A DNA stretch of 64,000 nt from Deltaproteobacteria bacterium GWC2_55_46 (lineage in GTDB: Bacteria > Desulfobacterota > GWC2-55-46), in the NCBI GenBank assembly GCA_001595385.3, contig LVEI03000001.1, positions 248,001 through 312,000 of the forward strand, in the 5' to 3' direction. A model generated the notes under the pieces. That model did not search any database and was not told where the DNA came from. It was given only the letters and a program-made list of their open reading frames with translations. This document shows, one piece after another, positions 46,022 to 54,663 of the stretch; the stretch's first letter is position 1, and each line of letters starts with the position of its first letter. The position numbers and the translations under genes were made by a program.

Positions 46022-47377
46022 ATGGTAGAGCTTCAGTCAAAAGAACGGCTCGTCTTCCTGGAGACCTTCGGCTGCCAGATGAACGAGAACGACTCCGAGC
46101 GCATGCTCGGGCTGTTGAAGGGCTTGAGCTACGCCCGTACCGAGGACCCTTTCAAGGCCGACCTCATCCTCATAAATACCTGTTCGATAAGAGATAAGGC
46201 CGAGCAGAAGGTCTACTCCCTCCTTGGCAGGTACAAGGAACTCAAGAAAGACAAGCCCGGCCTCATTATCGGCGTGGGGGGCTGTGTAGCCCAGCAGCAA
46301 GGGGAACGGCTCTTGAAGAGGGCGCCGCACCTGGACATAGTCTTCGGCCCCCAAAACGTCCATAAACTCCGTGAGCTGCTCCTTGAGGCTGATAACGGCC
46401 ACAGGGTCGTAGCTACCAGGCAGAGCGAGACGATAGACCCTGAGGAGTACGGAGTAACCCCTGTTGAGTCAGGCGAGAAGGCCTTCGTAAGCATAATGCG
46501 GGGCTGCGACAACTTCTGCTCATACTGCATCGTCCCGTATACGAGGGGCAGGGAGGTCAGCAGACAGAGCTCTGACATATTGAGGGAAATAGAGGGGCTT
46601 GTCTCAAAAGGTGTCGTGGAGGTTACGCTCCTCGGGCAAAACGTCAACTCTTACGGCACTGGCGGCGGAGGAGATGTCTCGTTCCCTGAGCTTCTCAAGA
46701 AGGTCTGCCGCGTTGATGGCATCAAGAGGGTGCGCTTTGTGACCTCGCACCCGAAGGACATCTCTGACGAGCTCATATACCTCTTTGCTGAGGAGCCCAG
46801 GCTCTGCAGGCACATACACCTGCCTGTCCAATCCGGCTCGGACGAGGTGCTTTCAAGGATGGGCAGATCATACACCGTGGAGCAGTACCTGTCGAAAGTC
46901 GACCTGATAAAGAAGCTCTATCCCGATATGGCTATAACCACCGATATAATCGTTGGCTTCCCCGGCGAGACAGACGCCGACTATGAGGCCACCATGGCGC
47001 TTCTCCGAAGGGTGCGGTTTGACAATATCTTCTCTTTCATGTACTCCCCGAGGCCGAACACAAGGGCTGCCGGGTACACTGACCAGGTCCCGGTCGAGAT
47101 CAGGTCAGAGAGGCTCCAACTGTTGCAGGAAGAGCAGAAGGGGATAACCGTTGCCCGGAACAAGGCGCTTGTCGGAAAAGCGATGGAGGTCCTCGTGGAA
47201 GGCGCCAGCAAGGCTGACCCTGATGAGCTCATGGGGAGGACCAGCTGCTGGAGGATAGTGAATTTCCCGGCGCCGGCCGGCGTCAAGGCCAAACCGGGTT
47301 GCCTTATAGAAGTATCCATAACGGACGCCTTTCCGAGTTCGCTCCGTGGCGAAGCTCGCCTGGCGGGCAACAATTAA
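46022..47377 (+). CDS. miaB: tRNA-2-methylthio-N6-dimethylallyladenosine synthase
   Basis: Radical-SAM methylthiotransferase that completes ms2i6A at position 37 of tRNAs reading UNN codons. About 451 residues from ATG 46022. The N-terminal domain has the three cysteines of the second [4Fe-4S] cluster (GCQMN, NTCSIRD, GGCVAQ); the radical SAM cluster is C162xxxC166xxC169. The C-terminal TRAM domain follows (about 385-445). The first cysteine phrase ETFGCQMNENDSE distinguishes it from RimO and MtaB. Preceded by its own promoter and closely followed by a DUF151 gene. Confidence 0.95.
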   Translation: MVELQSKERLVFLETFGCQMNENDSERMLGLLKGLSYARTEDPFKADLILINTCSIRDKAEQKVYSLLGRYKELKKDKPGLIIGVGGCVAQQQGERLLKRAPHLDIVFGPQNVHKLRELLLEADNGHRVVATRQSETIDPEEYGVTPVESGEKAFVSIMRGCDNFCSYCIVPYTRGREVSRQSSDILREIEGLVSKGVVEVTLLGQNVNSYGTGGGGDVSFPELLKKVCRVDGIKRVRFVTSHPKDISDELIYLFAEEPRLCRHIHLPVQSGSDEVLSRMGRSYTVEQYLSKVDLIKKLYPDMAITTDIIVGFPGETDADYEATMALLRRVRFDNIFSFMYSPRPNTRAAGYTDQVPVEIRSERLQLLQEEQKGITVARNKALVGKAMEVLVEGASKADPDELMGRTSCWRIVNFPAPAGVKAKPGCLIEVSITDAFPSSLRGEARLAGNN

Positions 47378-47391
47378 AAAAGGAGCGTCTC

Positions 47392-47874
47392 ATGCTGTTG
47401 AAGATGAAGGTCTTCGGACTTACAATAGACCCCTTCACCAATGTCCCGATAGTGATACTCAAAGACGAGGAGGAGAAGAACGCGCTGCCGGTCTGGATCG
47501 GCGTGCTTGAAGCGAGCGCCATAGCCTCAGAGCTTGAGAAGGTCCAGTTCTCGAGGCCCATGACGCATGACCTCCTGAAACAGGTCTTGAAGCACATAGG
47601 GGCCACCGTCAACAAGATAGAGGTCACCGATCTCAAGGACAACGTCTATTATGCAACCATATACATGACCGGTAAGGACGGCGAGTTTAGCGTCGATTCC
47701 AGGCCGAGTGACGCTATTGCGCTGGCCCTTCGCATGGGCGCGCCAATATACGTCGAATCTGTCGTGCTGGATAAGTCCAAGAACATGGAGCTTAAAAACG
47801 GGGACAAGGCAAAGGACGCCTCCTCTTCGCTCGATGACTTTTCCCAGACCGATTTCGGCAAGTACAAGATGTAG
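47392..47874 (+). CDS. Bifunctional nuclease family protein (DUF151)
   Basis: 160 residues from ATG 47392, which has AAAAAAGGAG ahead; the frame is open further upstream inside miaB but that is not needed. The core LKDEEEKNALPVWIGVLEASAIA and SRPSDAIALALRMGAPIYV is the family signature. Members have reported DNase/RNase activity, and some are plant stress proteins. The bacterial role is unclear, and the miaB-DUF151 link is common in deltaproteobacteria. A hairpin repeat follows. Confidence 0.9.
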   Translation: MLLKMKVFGLTIDPFTNVPIVILKDEEEKNALPVWIGVLEASAIASELEKVQFSRPMTHDLLKQVLKHIGATVNKIEVTDLKDNVYYATIYMTGKDGEFSVDSRPSDAIALALRMGAPIYVESVVLDKSKNMELKNGDKAKDASSSLDDFSQTDFGKYKM

Positions 47875-47880
47875 CTTTAG

Positions 47881-47950
47881 CAGGCTGTTGAAAAACAGAC
47901 AGGCCAGATCGTAGTTGAAAAAGTCCTGGACGGATTTTTTCAACATCCTG
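47881..47950. repeat. Nested inverted repeat, probable bidirectional terminator or REP-like element
   Basis: Outer arms: CAGGCTGTTGAAAAA (47881-47895) and TTTTTCAACATCCTG (47936-47950), 14 of 15 complementary. Inner arms: GTTGAAAAAGTCC (47914-47926) and GGATTTTTTCAAC (47932-47944) around a five-base loop. The right arm can pair with either left arm, so the two hairpins exclude each other. A related TTGTTGAAAAA..CAGACAGG stretch occurs at 18368-18389 before idh. A/T-rich arms would end transcription in both directions. Confidence 0.65.
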
Positions 47951-48017
47951 ACAGATATCCTCGCGTCTCGAAAATATCCCCGCGGCCTTGCGGGTGGCTT
48001 TAACGGAGCGGCGCCTT

Positions 48018-49019
48018 TTGGAACAGGAAACAAGACCAGCTATTGCGAGGAAACTGGCGCCGGAGAGGTTTTTCGACGCCTTCTTCCTGAACGAGTATGG
48101 CCGCATAGAGGCCAACCGCGCCACAAGGTACAATACCTCCTTCTCGATCGTGCTCATCGACACAGAGGGCTCAGGAGGCGCGTCTCTCATTGAAGACGCT
48201 GGCGGCCTCGATTACCTCAAAAGGCTTGCCGCTGCCGTCGTCAATACCACGAGGAACTGCGACGTTGCCGGACTTCTTGACGACCGGCGCATCATGGTCA
48301 TACTCCCTGAGACCGACCATTTCGGCGCCCTTACCACCATAAGGAAGCTTGCCAGGGCGGCCTCGGCGCTTAAAAAAACCGACAGGCCCGGAACCTTGCT
48401 CTTCTCGCACGCGACCTTCCCGAAGGACGGAAAGGACTTCGGCGGAGTTGTAGACAGCGCCCTTAAAAGGTCCACGGAGAGGAAGGAATCGCTCTGGGAG
48501 AGGCTTGATCTCAGAAGCAAGCTTTTCTGGGAGATAATAGGCGAGCTCACGTCTGCGAACTACAAAGGCTATGACAGCTCCACGTTCGACGCCGGGTCCG
48601 GCATGGACCTTTCCGAATTTTTCCTCGACCAGATAAACGAGCTCATTATAAGAGAGATAGCCAGGGCCCCTCAGAGGCGCGGTATAATGTATTACGGCTC
48701 CAAGAACCTCTCGGCTTCTCTTCCTGTCGTCAAAAACCTCGGCTCCGCGGGAACGATAGCCACCAAGGTATTCCTGGTCGGCGAGGGCGAGGGCAGTATC
48801 TGGGAGGTCAAGAACGCGCTGCCTCTACTGCTTGACGACCCGCGGCTCCGGGAGACCTTCTTCACCTTCTTCATGAACGAGGATACCGCGTACGCCCTGG
48901 TCTGCAAGGAGAACTGGGGGGCGACCTTCTCATGCTTCCAGACATCCGACTTCGGCCTCGTTGAAGGGCTTATAAGCAAATTCCAGAACGAATACTCGCT
49001 CCAGGAGCAGCTCGGTTAG
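48018..49019 (+). CDS. Degenerate GGDEF-fold protein
   Basis: About 333 residues. No ATG fits; TTG 48018 has GGAG nine bases upstream, while TTG 47988 and GTG 47994 lack a ribosome binding site. The first half (about 15-145) follows the GGDEF fold: FFLNEYGRIEANRATRYNTSFSIVLIDTEG, then LDYLKRLAAAVVNTTRNCDVAGLL and MVILPETDHFGAL. In the signature place, aligned to RYGGDEF, the sequence reads about LLDDRRI, so no cyclase activity is expected. The second half (from about residue 155) is unrecognised. Directly abuts the pseudo-receiver gene and is probably co-translated with it. Confidence 0.7.
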   Translation: MEQETRPAIARKLAPERFFDAFFLNEYGRIEANRATRYNTSFSIVLIDTEGSGGASLIEDAGGLDYLKRLAAAVVNTTRNCDVAGLLDDRRIMVILPETDHFGALTTIRKLARAASALKKTDRPGTLLFSHATFPKDGKDFGGVVDSALKRSTERKESLWERLDLRSKLFWEIIGELTSANYKGYDSSTFDAGSGMDLSEFFLDQINELIIREIARAPQRRGIMYYGSKNLSASLPVVKNLGSAGTIATKVFLVGEGEGSIWEVKNALPLLLDDPRLRETFFTFFMNEDTAYALVCKENWGATFSCFQTSDFGLVEGLISKFQNEYSLQEQLG

Positions 49020-50537
49020 ATGGGCAGACTAAAGATACTCATAGCCTTAAACAGCGAAGAAGAGACAGAGGCCCTCTCCGGTTTTCTTTCCGGCCACGGG
49101 CTCGATGTGCTTTCAGCCCCGGACGGCGCTCGCGCCCTCGAGCTTGCGATACAGGAGGTCCCTTCCGTGATAGCGGTAGAGACCAGCCTTCCTGTAATAA
49201 GCGGCGAGAGGCTCTTCCATATCCTGAGGAAGAACCCTCATACCTCGCGCGTCCCGTTCCTGTTTGTCTCTGAGAGCGTAACGGACATCAAGGGCTTCAG
49301 GGCCGGGATGGATATCTTTCTTATGCGCCCGTTGAACCTGGAAGAGACCTACGCGAGGATAAGGCAGACTCTCACCGGCAGAGCGCCTTCAGGCTCAAAG
49401 GAAATAGAGGGGACGCTCAGCCATATGTCGCTCGCCGACCTTCTCCAGTTCCTGCACCTCAACAGGAAAGAGGGTGAGCTCAAGGTCACATCCGGCGATT
49501 ACGCTGGCACCGTCTTCATAAAGGAAGGCAGCATTTACAACGCCGTCCTCGGTTCGACTGAGCGCGAGAAGGCGCTTTTCAGGATGCTGCAATGGACAGA
49601 GGGGAGGTTCGAGTTCATCCCCAAGCCGGTAGCTGCCCAGAAAAAAATACGCTCTACGACAGGCAACCTCCTTATGGAGGGGATGAGGCAGATAGACGAG
49701 CTTAAAAGCAAGCAGGGGCTCTTCCCTTCCCCTGATTCTTCACTAAAGCTCAAGGTAGACCCGGCAACACTGCCCAAAGGGCTTCAGCCCATTATCTACG
49801 AGGTCGTCCAGCTCGTGAAAGCCAACTCGCGGGTAAGGGATGTGGTGGAACGCTGCAATCATCCCGATTACGAGGCATACAGCACGATATCAGCCCTTGC
49901 AGCCAAGGGCGTACTCGAAGAGACCAGGCCATCCGGAGGGACGGCTGAGGAAGAGTTCCTTACAGTCGACCAGATGATAAGCATACGCGAGAAGATCATG
50001 AGCCGGTTCGCTGACCCTACCGCGCTCAATTACGGCAAGATACTGGTGGTTGCGACATCCGCCCAACTTGCCTCAGAGTTCATAAAGGAGTGCCGGCGGA
50101 TACCGGGGTTTAACCTTAATACCAGGTCGGCCTTCCCGGAGCTTTCGCTGGTGAACCCGCTCGGCGAGGTAGGGTCAATCACGCTATACGGCGGCATGGA
50201 CCTTCTGCTCTTCTCCATCCCGACGGTAAAGAGCATGGGCCCGCTCTGGAGGGCATTCTCGTCGAACCTCGTCGGGCTCGTCATTATCTGGGACGAAGAA
50301 GGGGCGGGGCTAATAAAGGAGCTCGCGGCGGCAAAGCGGGATATAATACTTAAAAGGCGCGTGCCAGCGGTCCATCTGGCAAAGGGGCCGGTCAATGAGG
50401 ACGCCTTCAGGAAAGAGCTGGGCCTTAAGTCTGACGAGCATATCTTCAGCCTCGGCACCGGGGAAAGGGAGGCGGTCTATGAGGTCTTCTACTCCCTTTT
50501 CGGCCAGTTGATAAAGGAAGACTACGCGGCTGTGTGA
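49020..50537 (+). CDS. Pseudo-receiver / DUF4388 / GTPase-like signalling protein
   Basis: 505 residues in three parts. A receiver-like domain (about 4-120) lacks key residues: the phosphoacceptor aspartate is E54 (VETSLP), the acidic pair is ALN, and the conserved lysine is arginine (LMRPL). A DUF4388 domain (about 128-225; EGTLSHMSLADLLQFLHLNRKEGEL) is common in deltaproteobacterial regulators. The C-terminal part (about 338-500) looks like a Ras-like GTPase without a P-loop (KILVVATSAQLASEFIKEC where GxxxxGKT would be; GGMDLLLFSIPTVKSMGPLW; AVHLAKG). No DNA-binding domain. Function unknown; probably a protein-interaction scaffold. Confidence 0.72.
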   Translation: MGRLKILIALNSEEETEALSGFLSGHGLDVLSAPDGARALELAIQEVPSVIAVETSLPVISGERLFHILRKNPHTSRVPFLFVSESVTDIKGFRAGMDIFLMRPLNLEETYARIRQTLTGRAPSGSKEIEGTLSHMSLADLLQFLHLNRKEGELKVTSGDYAGTVFIKEGSIYNAVLGSTEREKALFRMLQWTEGRFEFIPKPVAAQKKIRSTTGNLLMEGMRQIDELKSKQGLFPSPDSSLKLKVDPATLPKGLQPIIYEVVQLVKANSRVRDVVERCNHPDYEAYSTISALAAKGVLEETRPSGGTAEEEFLTVDQMISIREKIMSRFADPTALNYGKILVVATSAQLASEFIKECRRIPGFNLNTRSAFPELSLVNPLGEVGSITLYGGMDLLLFSIPTVKSMGPLWRAFSSNLVGLVIIWDEEGAGLIKELAAAKRDIILKRRVPAVHLAKGPVNEDAFRKELGLKSDEHIFSLGTGEREAVYEVFYSLFGQLIKEDYAAV

Positions 50538-50570
50538 GCCGAATTTTTCGAAAGGAAAGGACGTGCGCAG

Positions 50571-51218
50571 ATGATAGACTTCCATATGCACAGCTTCTTA
50601 AGCGACGGGGTGCTCGTCCCGACCGAGCTTGTGAGGAGGGCTCGTGTGGCCGGGTATACCGCGATGGCGATAACCGACCACGTTGACGCCTCCAACATCG
50701 AAAACGTCCTGAGGCAGATAACGAAGGTGGCAAGTCAGCTGACCGACAGGTCGTTCACGCTCCTGCCAGGGGTTGAGCTTACACATATACCGCCGAAGCA
50801 CATACCTTTGATGGTCAAGAAGGCCAGGGCCCTCGGCGCGCAGATCGTCATCGGCCACGGAGAGACCCTCTCCGAGCCTGTGGAGCCCGGGACGAACATC
50901 GCCTACATAAAGGCCGGGGTAGACATACTTGCCCATCCTGGGCTTATTACGGAAGAAGAGTGCAGGGCGGCTGTAAAGAAATCGGTCTGCCTGGAGATAA
51001 CGAGCAGGGCAGGGCACAGCATCTCTAACGGGCATGTTGCCGCCGTGGCAAAAAGAGCAGGCGCTAAAATGCTCGTAAATACCGACTCTCACGCGCCAGG
51101 GGACCTTATAAGCGATGAAATGGCCCGGAAGGTCGCGCTCGGCGCTGGCCTCAACATAGAAGACTTCAGGAGAATACAGGAGAATGCGAAGGAACTCGTC
51201 AGGAAGAAACTGGGCTAA
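50571..51218 (+). CDS. PHP-domain metal-dependent phosphoesterase
   Basis: 215 residues, complete PHP fold. Metal-binding motifs in order: DFHMHSFLSDG (3-13), ITDHVD (about 36-41), the GVELTH glutamate, GHGE, HPGL and NTDSHAP near the C-terminus. Similar to histidinol-phosphatase (HisK type) and to stand-alone PHP hydrolases acting on nucleotides or DNA ends; there are no his genes nearby, so the substrate is open. AAAGGA precedes the ATG. Its last 35 bases overlap the next gene. Confidence 0.82.
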   Translation: MIDFHMHSFLSDGVLVPTELVRRARVAGYTAMAITDHVDASNIENVLRQITKVASQLTDRSFTLLPGVELTHIPPKHIPLMVKKARALGAQIVIGHGETLSEPVEPGTNIAYIKAGVDILAHPGLITEEECRAAVKKSVCLEITSRAGHSISNGHVAAVAKRAGAKMLVNTDSHAPGDLISDEMARKVALGAGLNIEDFRRIQENAKELVRKKLG

Positions 51219-52410
51219 GATAGCCCTTTTAACGGTTGCTGGAGCCCTGGTCGGCTGCGCCGCAAGGGAACTGCCCACTACAGCCCCGTGGAGCACCCAT
51301 CTTTACAGCTACGCGAGGACGAACAACACCGAAGCCGCCCTCAAGCTGCCGCTGGCCGTAGCCTGGGATAAGGACCTATCGGAATTCAGGCTCCTGCGCC
51401 CTTTTCCTGAAGAAGAGCTCTCTTCCCCCGCGCTCGCGCATGGTCAGCTCTACGCAGGAGCGGCAAACAACAGGCTCTACGCGATAGATCTCGCCACAGG
51501 GAAGGTCAGATGGAAGTTCGACGCAGGAGCGCCTATCGAGGCCTCGCCTGCCGTTACAGAAGATAGCGTATGCTTCGGCTCTTCTGACGGCCTGATGCGC
51601 TGCCTTGACAGGTCCGGCAAGCTCCTATGGCAGTACGAGGCCCGCTCCGAGATACTCTCTTCCCCGGTCATTCGGAACGGCAAGCTCTTTTTTAATTCGT
51701 CTGATAACCGCGCCTACGCCCTTGACGCCGGTACAGGCAAGAGGATATGGACATACAGCAGGGTGACGTTCAAGGTCGTCACACCGCGCTTCTATGGCTC
51801 GCCGGCGTACTCAGACAACGGTAAGCTCCTCTTCCTCTTCTCCGACGGCGTACTCGCCTCTATCGATGCCGAGACAGGCAGGGAAGAATGGACCAGGAAG
51901 GTCATAAGCGAGTTCGACGGGCCTGGCGGCCTTTGGCGGCGGACCCCTCTTGTAGAGGGCGGGACTGTCTACGTCATAGATGGCAATAATGCCGTATTGG
52001 CCCTCTCTGTTGACAAAGGAGAGGTTAAGGGCAGCTACGGCCCCGTAAAGGCGCGCGACTTTATCATCAATGGGGGCGCGTTGGTCCTGGCAGGGGAGAC
52101 AGAGCTTGTGTCGATCGACAGGGGCTCAGGCGGGATTTTGTGGAAAAAAACGCTGGCGAAAGGGACGCTTTCCAGCGTCTTCGCGGCTCAAGGGAATATT
52201 TTCGCCATATCCAGCTTTAAAAAGGCCCCCTTCGGCATAGACTACTTCGCGAGGCAGTTGGGCTATATCGAGGCTTTCGACCTTAAAGACGGCTCGACCG
52301 CCTGGACAAGCACGATCGATTCCGACGTATCCGCAAACGCCTCTTCAGCCTATTCAAGCGTCGCCCTTCTAACGAACAAGGGCAAACTGACTGTATTCGG
52401 GCCAAAATAG
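51184..52410 (+). CDS. PQQ-type beta-propeller lipoprotein (BamB-like)
   Basis: 408 residues. Lipoprotein signal with lipobox LVGC (cysteine at about 25), so anchored to a membrane. The rest is a seven- to eight-bladed propeller of PQQ repeats: LYAIDLATGKVRWKFDAGAP, CLDRSGKLLWQYEA, YALDAGTGKRIWTYS and IDAETGREEWTRKV. BamB, of the outer-membrane protein assembly complex, has the same design, and many deltaproteobacteria carry several such proteins of unknown role. Start ATG 51184 lies inside the PHP gene with an AGGAGA ahead. Confidence 0.82.
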   Translation: MRRNSSGRNWAKIALLTVAGALVGCAARELPTTAPWSTHLYSYARTNNTEAALKLPLAVAWDKDLSEFRLLRPFPEEELSSPALAHGQLYAGAANNRLYAIDLATGKVRWKFDAGAPIEASPAVTEDSVCFGSSDGLMRCLDRSGKLLWQYEARSEILSSPVIRNGKLFFNSSDNRAYALDAGTGKRIWTYSRVTFKVVTPRFYGSPAYSDNGKLLFLFSDGVLASIDAETGREEWTRKVISEFDGPGGLWRRTPLVEGGTVYVIDGNNAVLALSVDKGEVKGSYGPVKARDFIINGGALVLAGETELVSIDRGSGGILWKKTLAKGTLSSVFAAQGNIFAISSFKKAPFGIDYFARQLGYIEAFDLKDGSTAWTSTIDSDVSANASSAYSSVALLTNKGKLTVFGPK

Positions 52411-52417
52411 GGATAAG

Positions 52418-54640
52418 ATGGACAAAAGACTCAATGTAGCCTTCCTGTGGCACATGCATCAGCCGCTTTACAAGGACCCGTCAAACGGCGAGTACACCCT
52501 GCCGTGGGTCCTTTTTCACGCCACAAAGGACTATTACGATATGGCGGCGATACTCGACGAGTTCCCCAGTGTGCACCAGACCTTCAACCTTGTGCCCTGC
52601 CTCATAGAGCAGATAAACGAGTACGCATCCGGAAAAGCCAGGGACAAGTACAGGCTGATAAGCGCCAAGCGCGCCTCGGACTTAACGGGCGAGGATAAGG
52701 CCTTCATCCTGCAGTTCTTCTTCCAGGCCAACTGGGATAACATGATAAAGCCGATCGCCAGGTACTGGGAGCTTCTGAGGAAGCGCGGGGTATCTAACGA
52801 AAAGGACGAAGTATTCCAGGTGCTAAGGTACTTCAAGGAGCAGGACTTCCTCGACCTCCAGGTACTTTACAACCTCATCTGGATAGATCCGTCGATAAGG
52901 CAGAAGGATGCCTTCTTGAGCCAACTTATTAGGAAAGGCGGCAGCTTCACCGAAGAAGAGAAGTCGAAGCTCCTTGAAAAACAGCTTGAGATAGCCGGCT
53001 CGATAATATCCAAGTATGCCGACCTGAGGGACAGGGGCATCATCGAAGTATCCACCTCACCGTATTATCACCCCATACTGCCCCTTCTGTGCGACAGCGA
53101 CTCGGCCAAAGAGGCGATGCCGGGGGCGACCTTGCCGAAGACGCGCTTCCAGCACCCGGAAGACGCGCTCGCCCAGGTCCGTAAAGGCGTCAAGCTCTAC
53201 CAGGATACTTTCGGCGAGAAGCCCCGCGGCATGTGGCCTTCCGAGGGCTCGGTGAGCATGGAGATGCTGCCGCTGGTTGTCGGCGAGGGGATACAGTGGA
53301 TTGCTACCGACGAAGAGATACTTTCAAATTCGCTCAGGCGGCCCGTAAGGCGCGACCACATGGGCAACTGCTTCGACAGCTTTCTTTACAAGCCGTATGA
53401 GATAGACGTAATGGGGCGCAAGATAACGGTAGTATTCAGGGACCACGTCCTCTCCGACCTCATCGGCTTCGATTACGCGCGCATGGACCCGGCTGAAGCC
53501 GCCTCAGACATGGTCTCCAGGCTTGTCCACATAAGCAACATGCTTGAGGACCCTCAAGAGCACCTGGTGAGCATAATACTTGACGGTGAGAATGCCTGGG
53601 AGCACTTCAGGAACGACGGCAGGGACTTCCTTGCAGCCCTGTACACGAAGCTCTCGGACCACCCCAGGCTCAGGTGCGTATCGATGAGCGAGTTCATCGA
53701 CCTGAAGACCAGGAGGGAGCCGCTTGAACGGCTCTACCCCGGCTCATGGATAAGCCATAACTTCAAGATATGGATAGGACACATCGAGGACAATACAGCC
53801 TGGGACTATATATCCGAGGCCAGGGAAGAGCTGGTCAGATACGAAAAGGAGATGAAGGGCTTCCCGCCTGACGAGGGCAGGGAAAAGGCCATACGCGAGG
53901 CATGGGAAGAGGTCTACGCCTCCGAGGGGAGCGACTGGTTCTGGTGGTACGGCGAGGAGCACTCGTCGATGAGCGACGAGGACTTCGATACGCTGTTCAG
54001 GCGGCATATAAAAAGAATATACCAGCTCATCGAAAAGGAGCCGCCTGACCACCTCGACATATCCATCTCCTCTGATATAAGGAGCTACAGGCCCCCTGTA
54101 GAGCCGAGGGCGCTCATAGCCCCGGTCATAGACGGACAGATCTCCAACTACTTTGAGTGGCTCTCTTCCGGAAGGCTCGAGCGCACCTATTTCGGGAGCG
54201 CCATGCACAAGGAGATACAGGGAGGCCTCATTGATTCGATATCGTACGGCTTCTCAAAGGATACCCTGTACCTGAGGCTCGACTATCTCGAAGAGCTTGG
54301 CTCGTTCGCCCATCCATGGAGCTTCACGATAAGCTTCGTCCAACCCAGGCCTGTGCGTGTGTCGGCGACGGTGGAAGGAGCCATGGCTACCGCCGAGCTG
54401 CATGTAAAGGCCGATGGCAAGGAGAAATGGACGGCAGCCGGCCCGCTTGAGATAGCTTCTGAGACCGTAGTGGAACTGGCCATACCCCTTAAGGCCCTTG
54501 GCGCCGGCAGGGGAGAAGAGCTAAAGCTCTTCATAACCATAAACGCCCAGGAAAGGGGGATAGAGAGGTGGCCGGTAAAGGGCTATCTCCTCTTCAGCAT
54601 CCCGCCCGAAGACTTCGAACAGCAGGACTGGCTGGTCTGA
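52418..54640 (+). CDS. Glycoside hydrolase family 57 protein
   Basis: 740 residues. GH57 motifs are all present: region 1 H12-M-H14-Q-P, the catalytic nucleophile E276 in GMWPSEGSV and the acid/base D389 in LDGENAW. After the catalytic barrel and helical domain (to about 565) comes a C-terminal beta-sandwich region (about 570-735). GH57 enzymes include alpha-amylases, 4-alpha-glucanotransferases and amylopullulanases acting on glycogen-like glucans. No signal peptide, so cytoplasmic, consistent with glycogen turnover. AGGGAT upstream. Placed between a propeller lipoprotein and mutS without obvious functional link. Confidence 0.9.
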   Translation: MDKRLNVAFLWHMHQPLYKDPSNGEYTLPWVLFHATKDYYDMAAILDEFPSVHQTFNLVPCLIEQINEYASGKARDKYRLISAKRASDLTGEDKAFILQFFFQANWDNMIKPIARYWELLRKRGVSNEKDEVFQVLRYFKEQDFLDLQVLYNLIWIDPSIRQKDAFLSQLIRKGGSFTEEEKSKLLEKQLEIAGSIISKYADLRDRGIIEVSTSPYYHPILPLLCDSDSAKEAMPGATLPKTRFQHPEDALAQVRKGVKLYQDTFGEKPRGMWPSEGSVSMEMLPLVVGEGIQWIATDEEILSNSLRRPVRRDHMGNCFDSFLYKPYEIDVMGRKITVVFRDHVLSDLIGFDYARMDPAEAASDMVSRLVHISNMLEDPQEHLVSIILDGENAWEHFRNDGRDFLAALYTKLSDHPRLRCVSMSEFIDLKTRREPLERLYPGSWISHNFKIWIGHIEDNTAWDYISEAREELVRYEKEMKGFPPDEGREKAIREAWEEVYASEGSDWFWWYGEEHSSMSDEDFDTLFRRHIKRIYQLIEKEPPDHLDISISSDIRSYRPPVEPRALIAPVIDGQISNYFEWLSSGRLERTYFGSAMHKEIQGGLIDSISYGFSKDTLYLRLDYLEELGSFAHPWSFTISFVQPRPVRVSATVEGAMATAELHVKADGKEKWTAAGPLEIASETVVELAIPLKALGAGRGEELKLFITINAQERGIERWPVKGYLLFSIPPEDFEQQDWLV

Positions 54641-54663
54641 TATATCCCATTGGATCGTAACTG

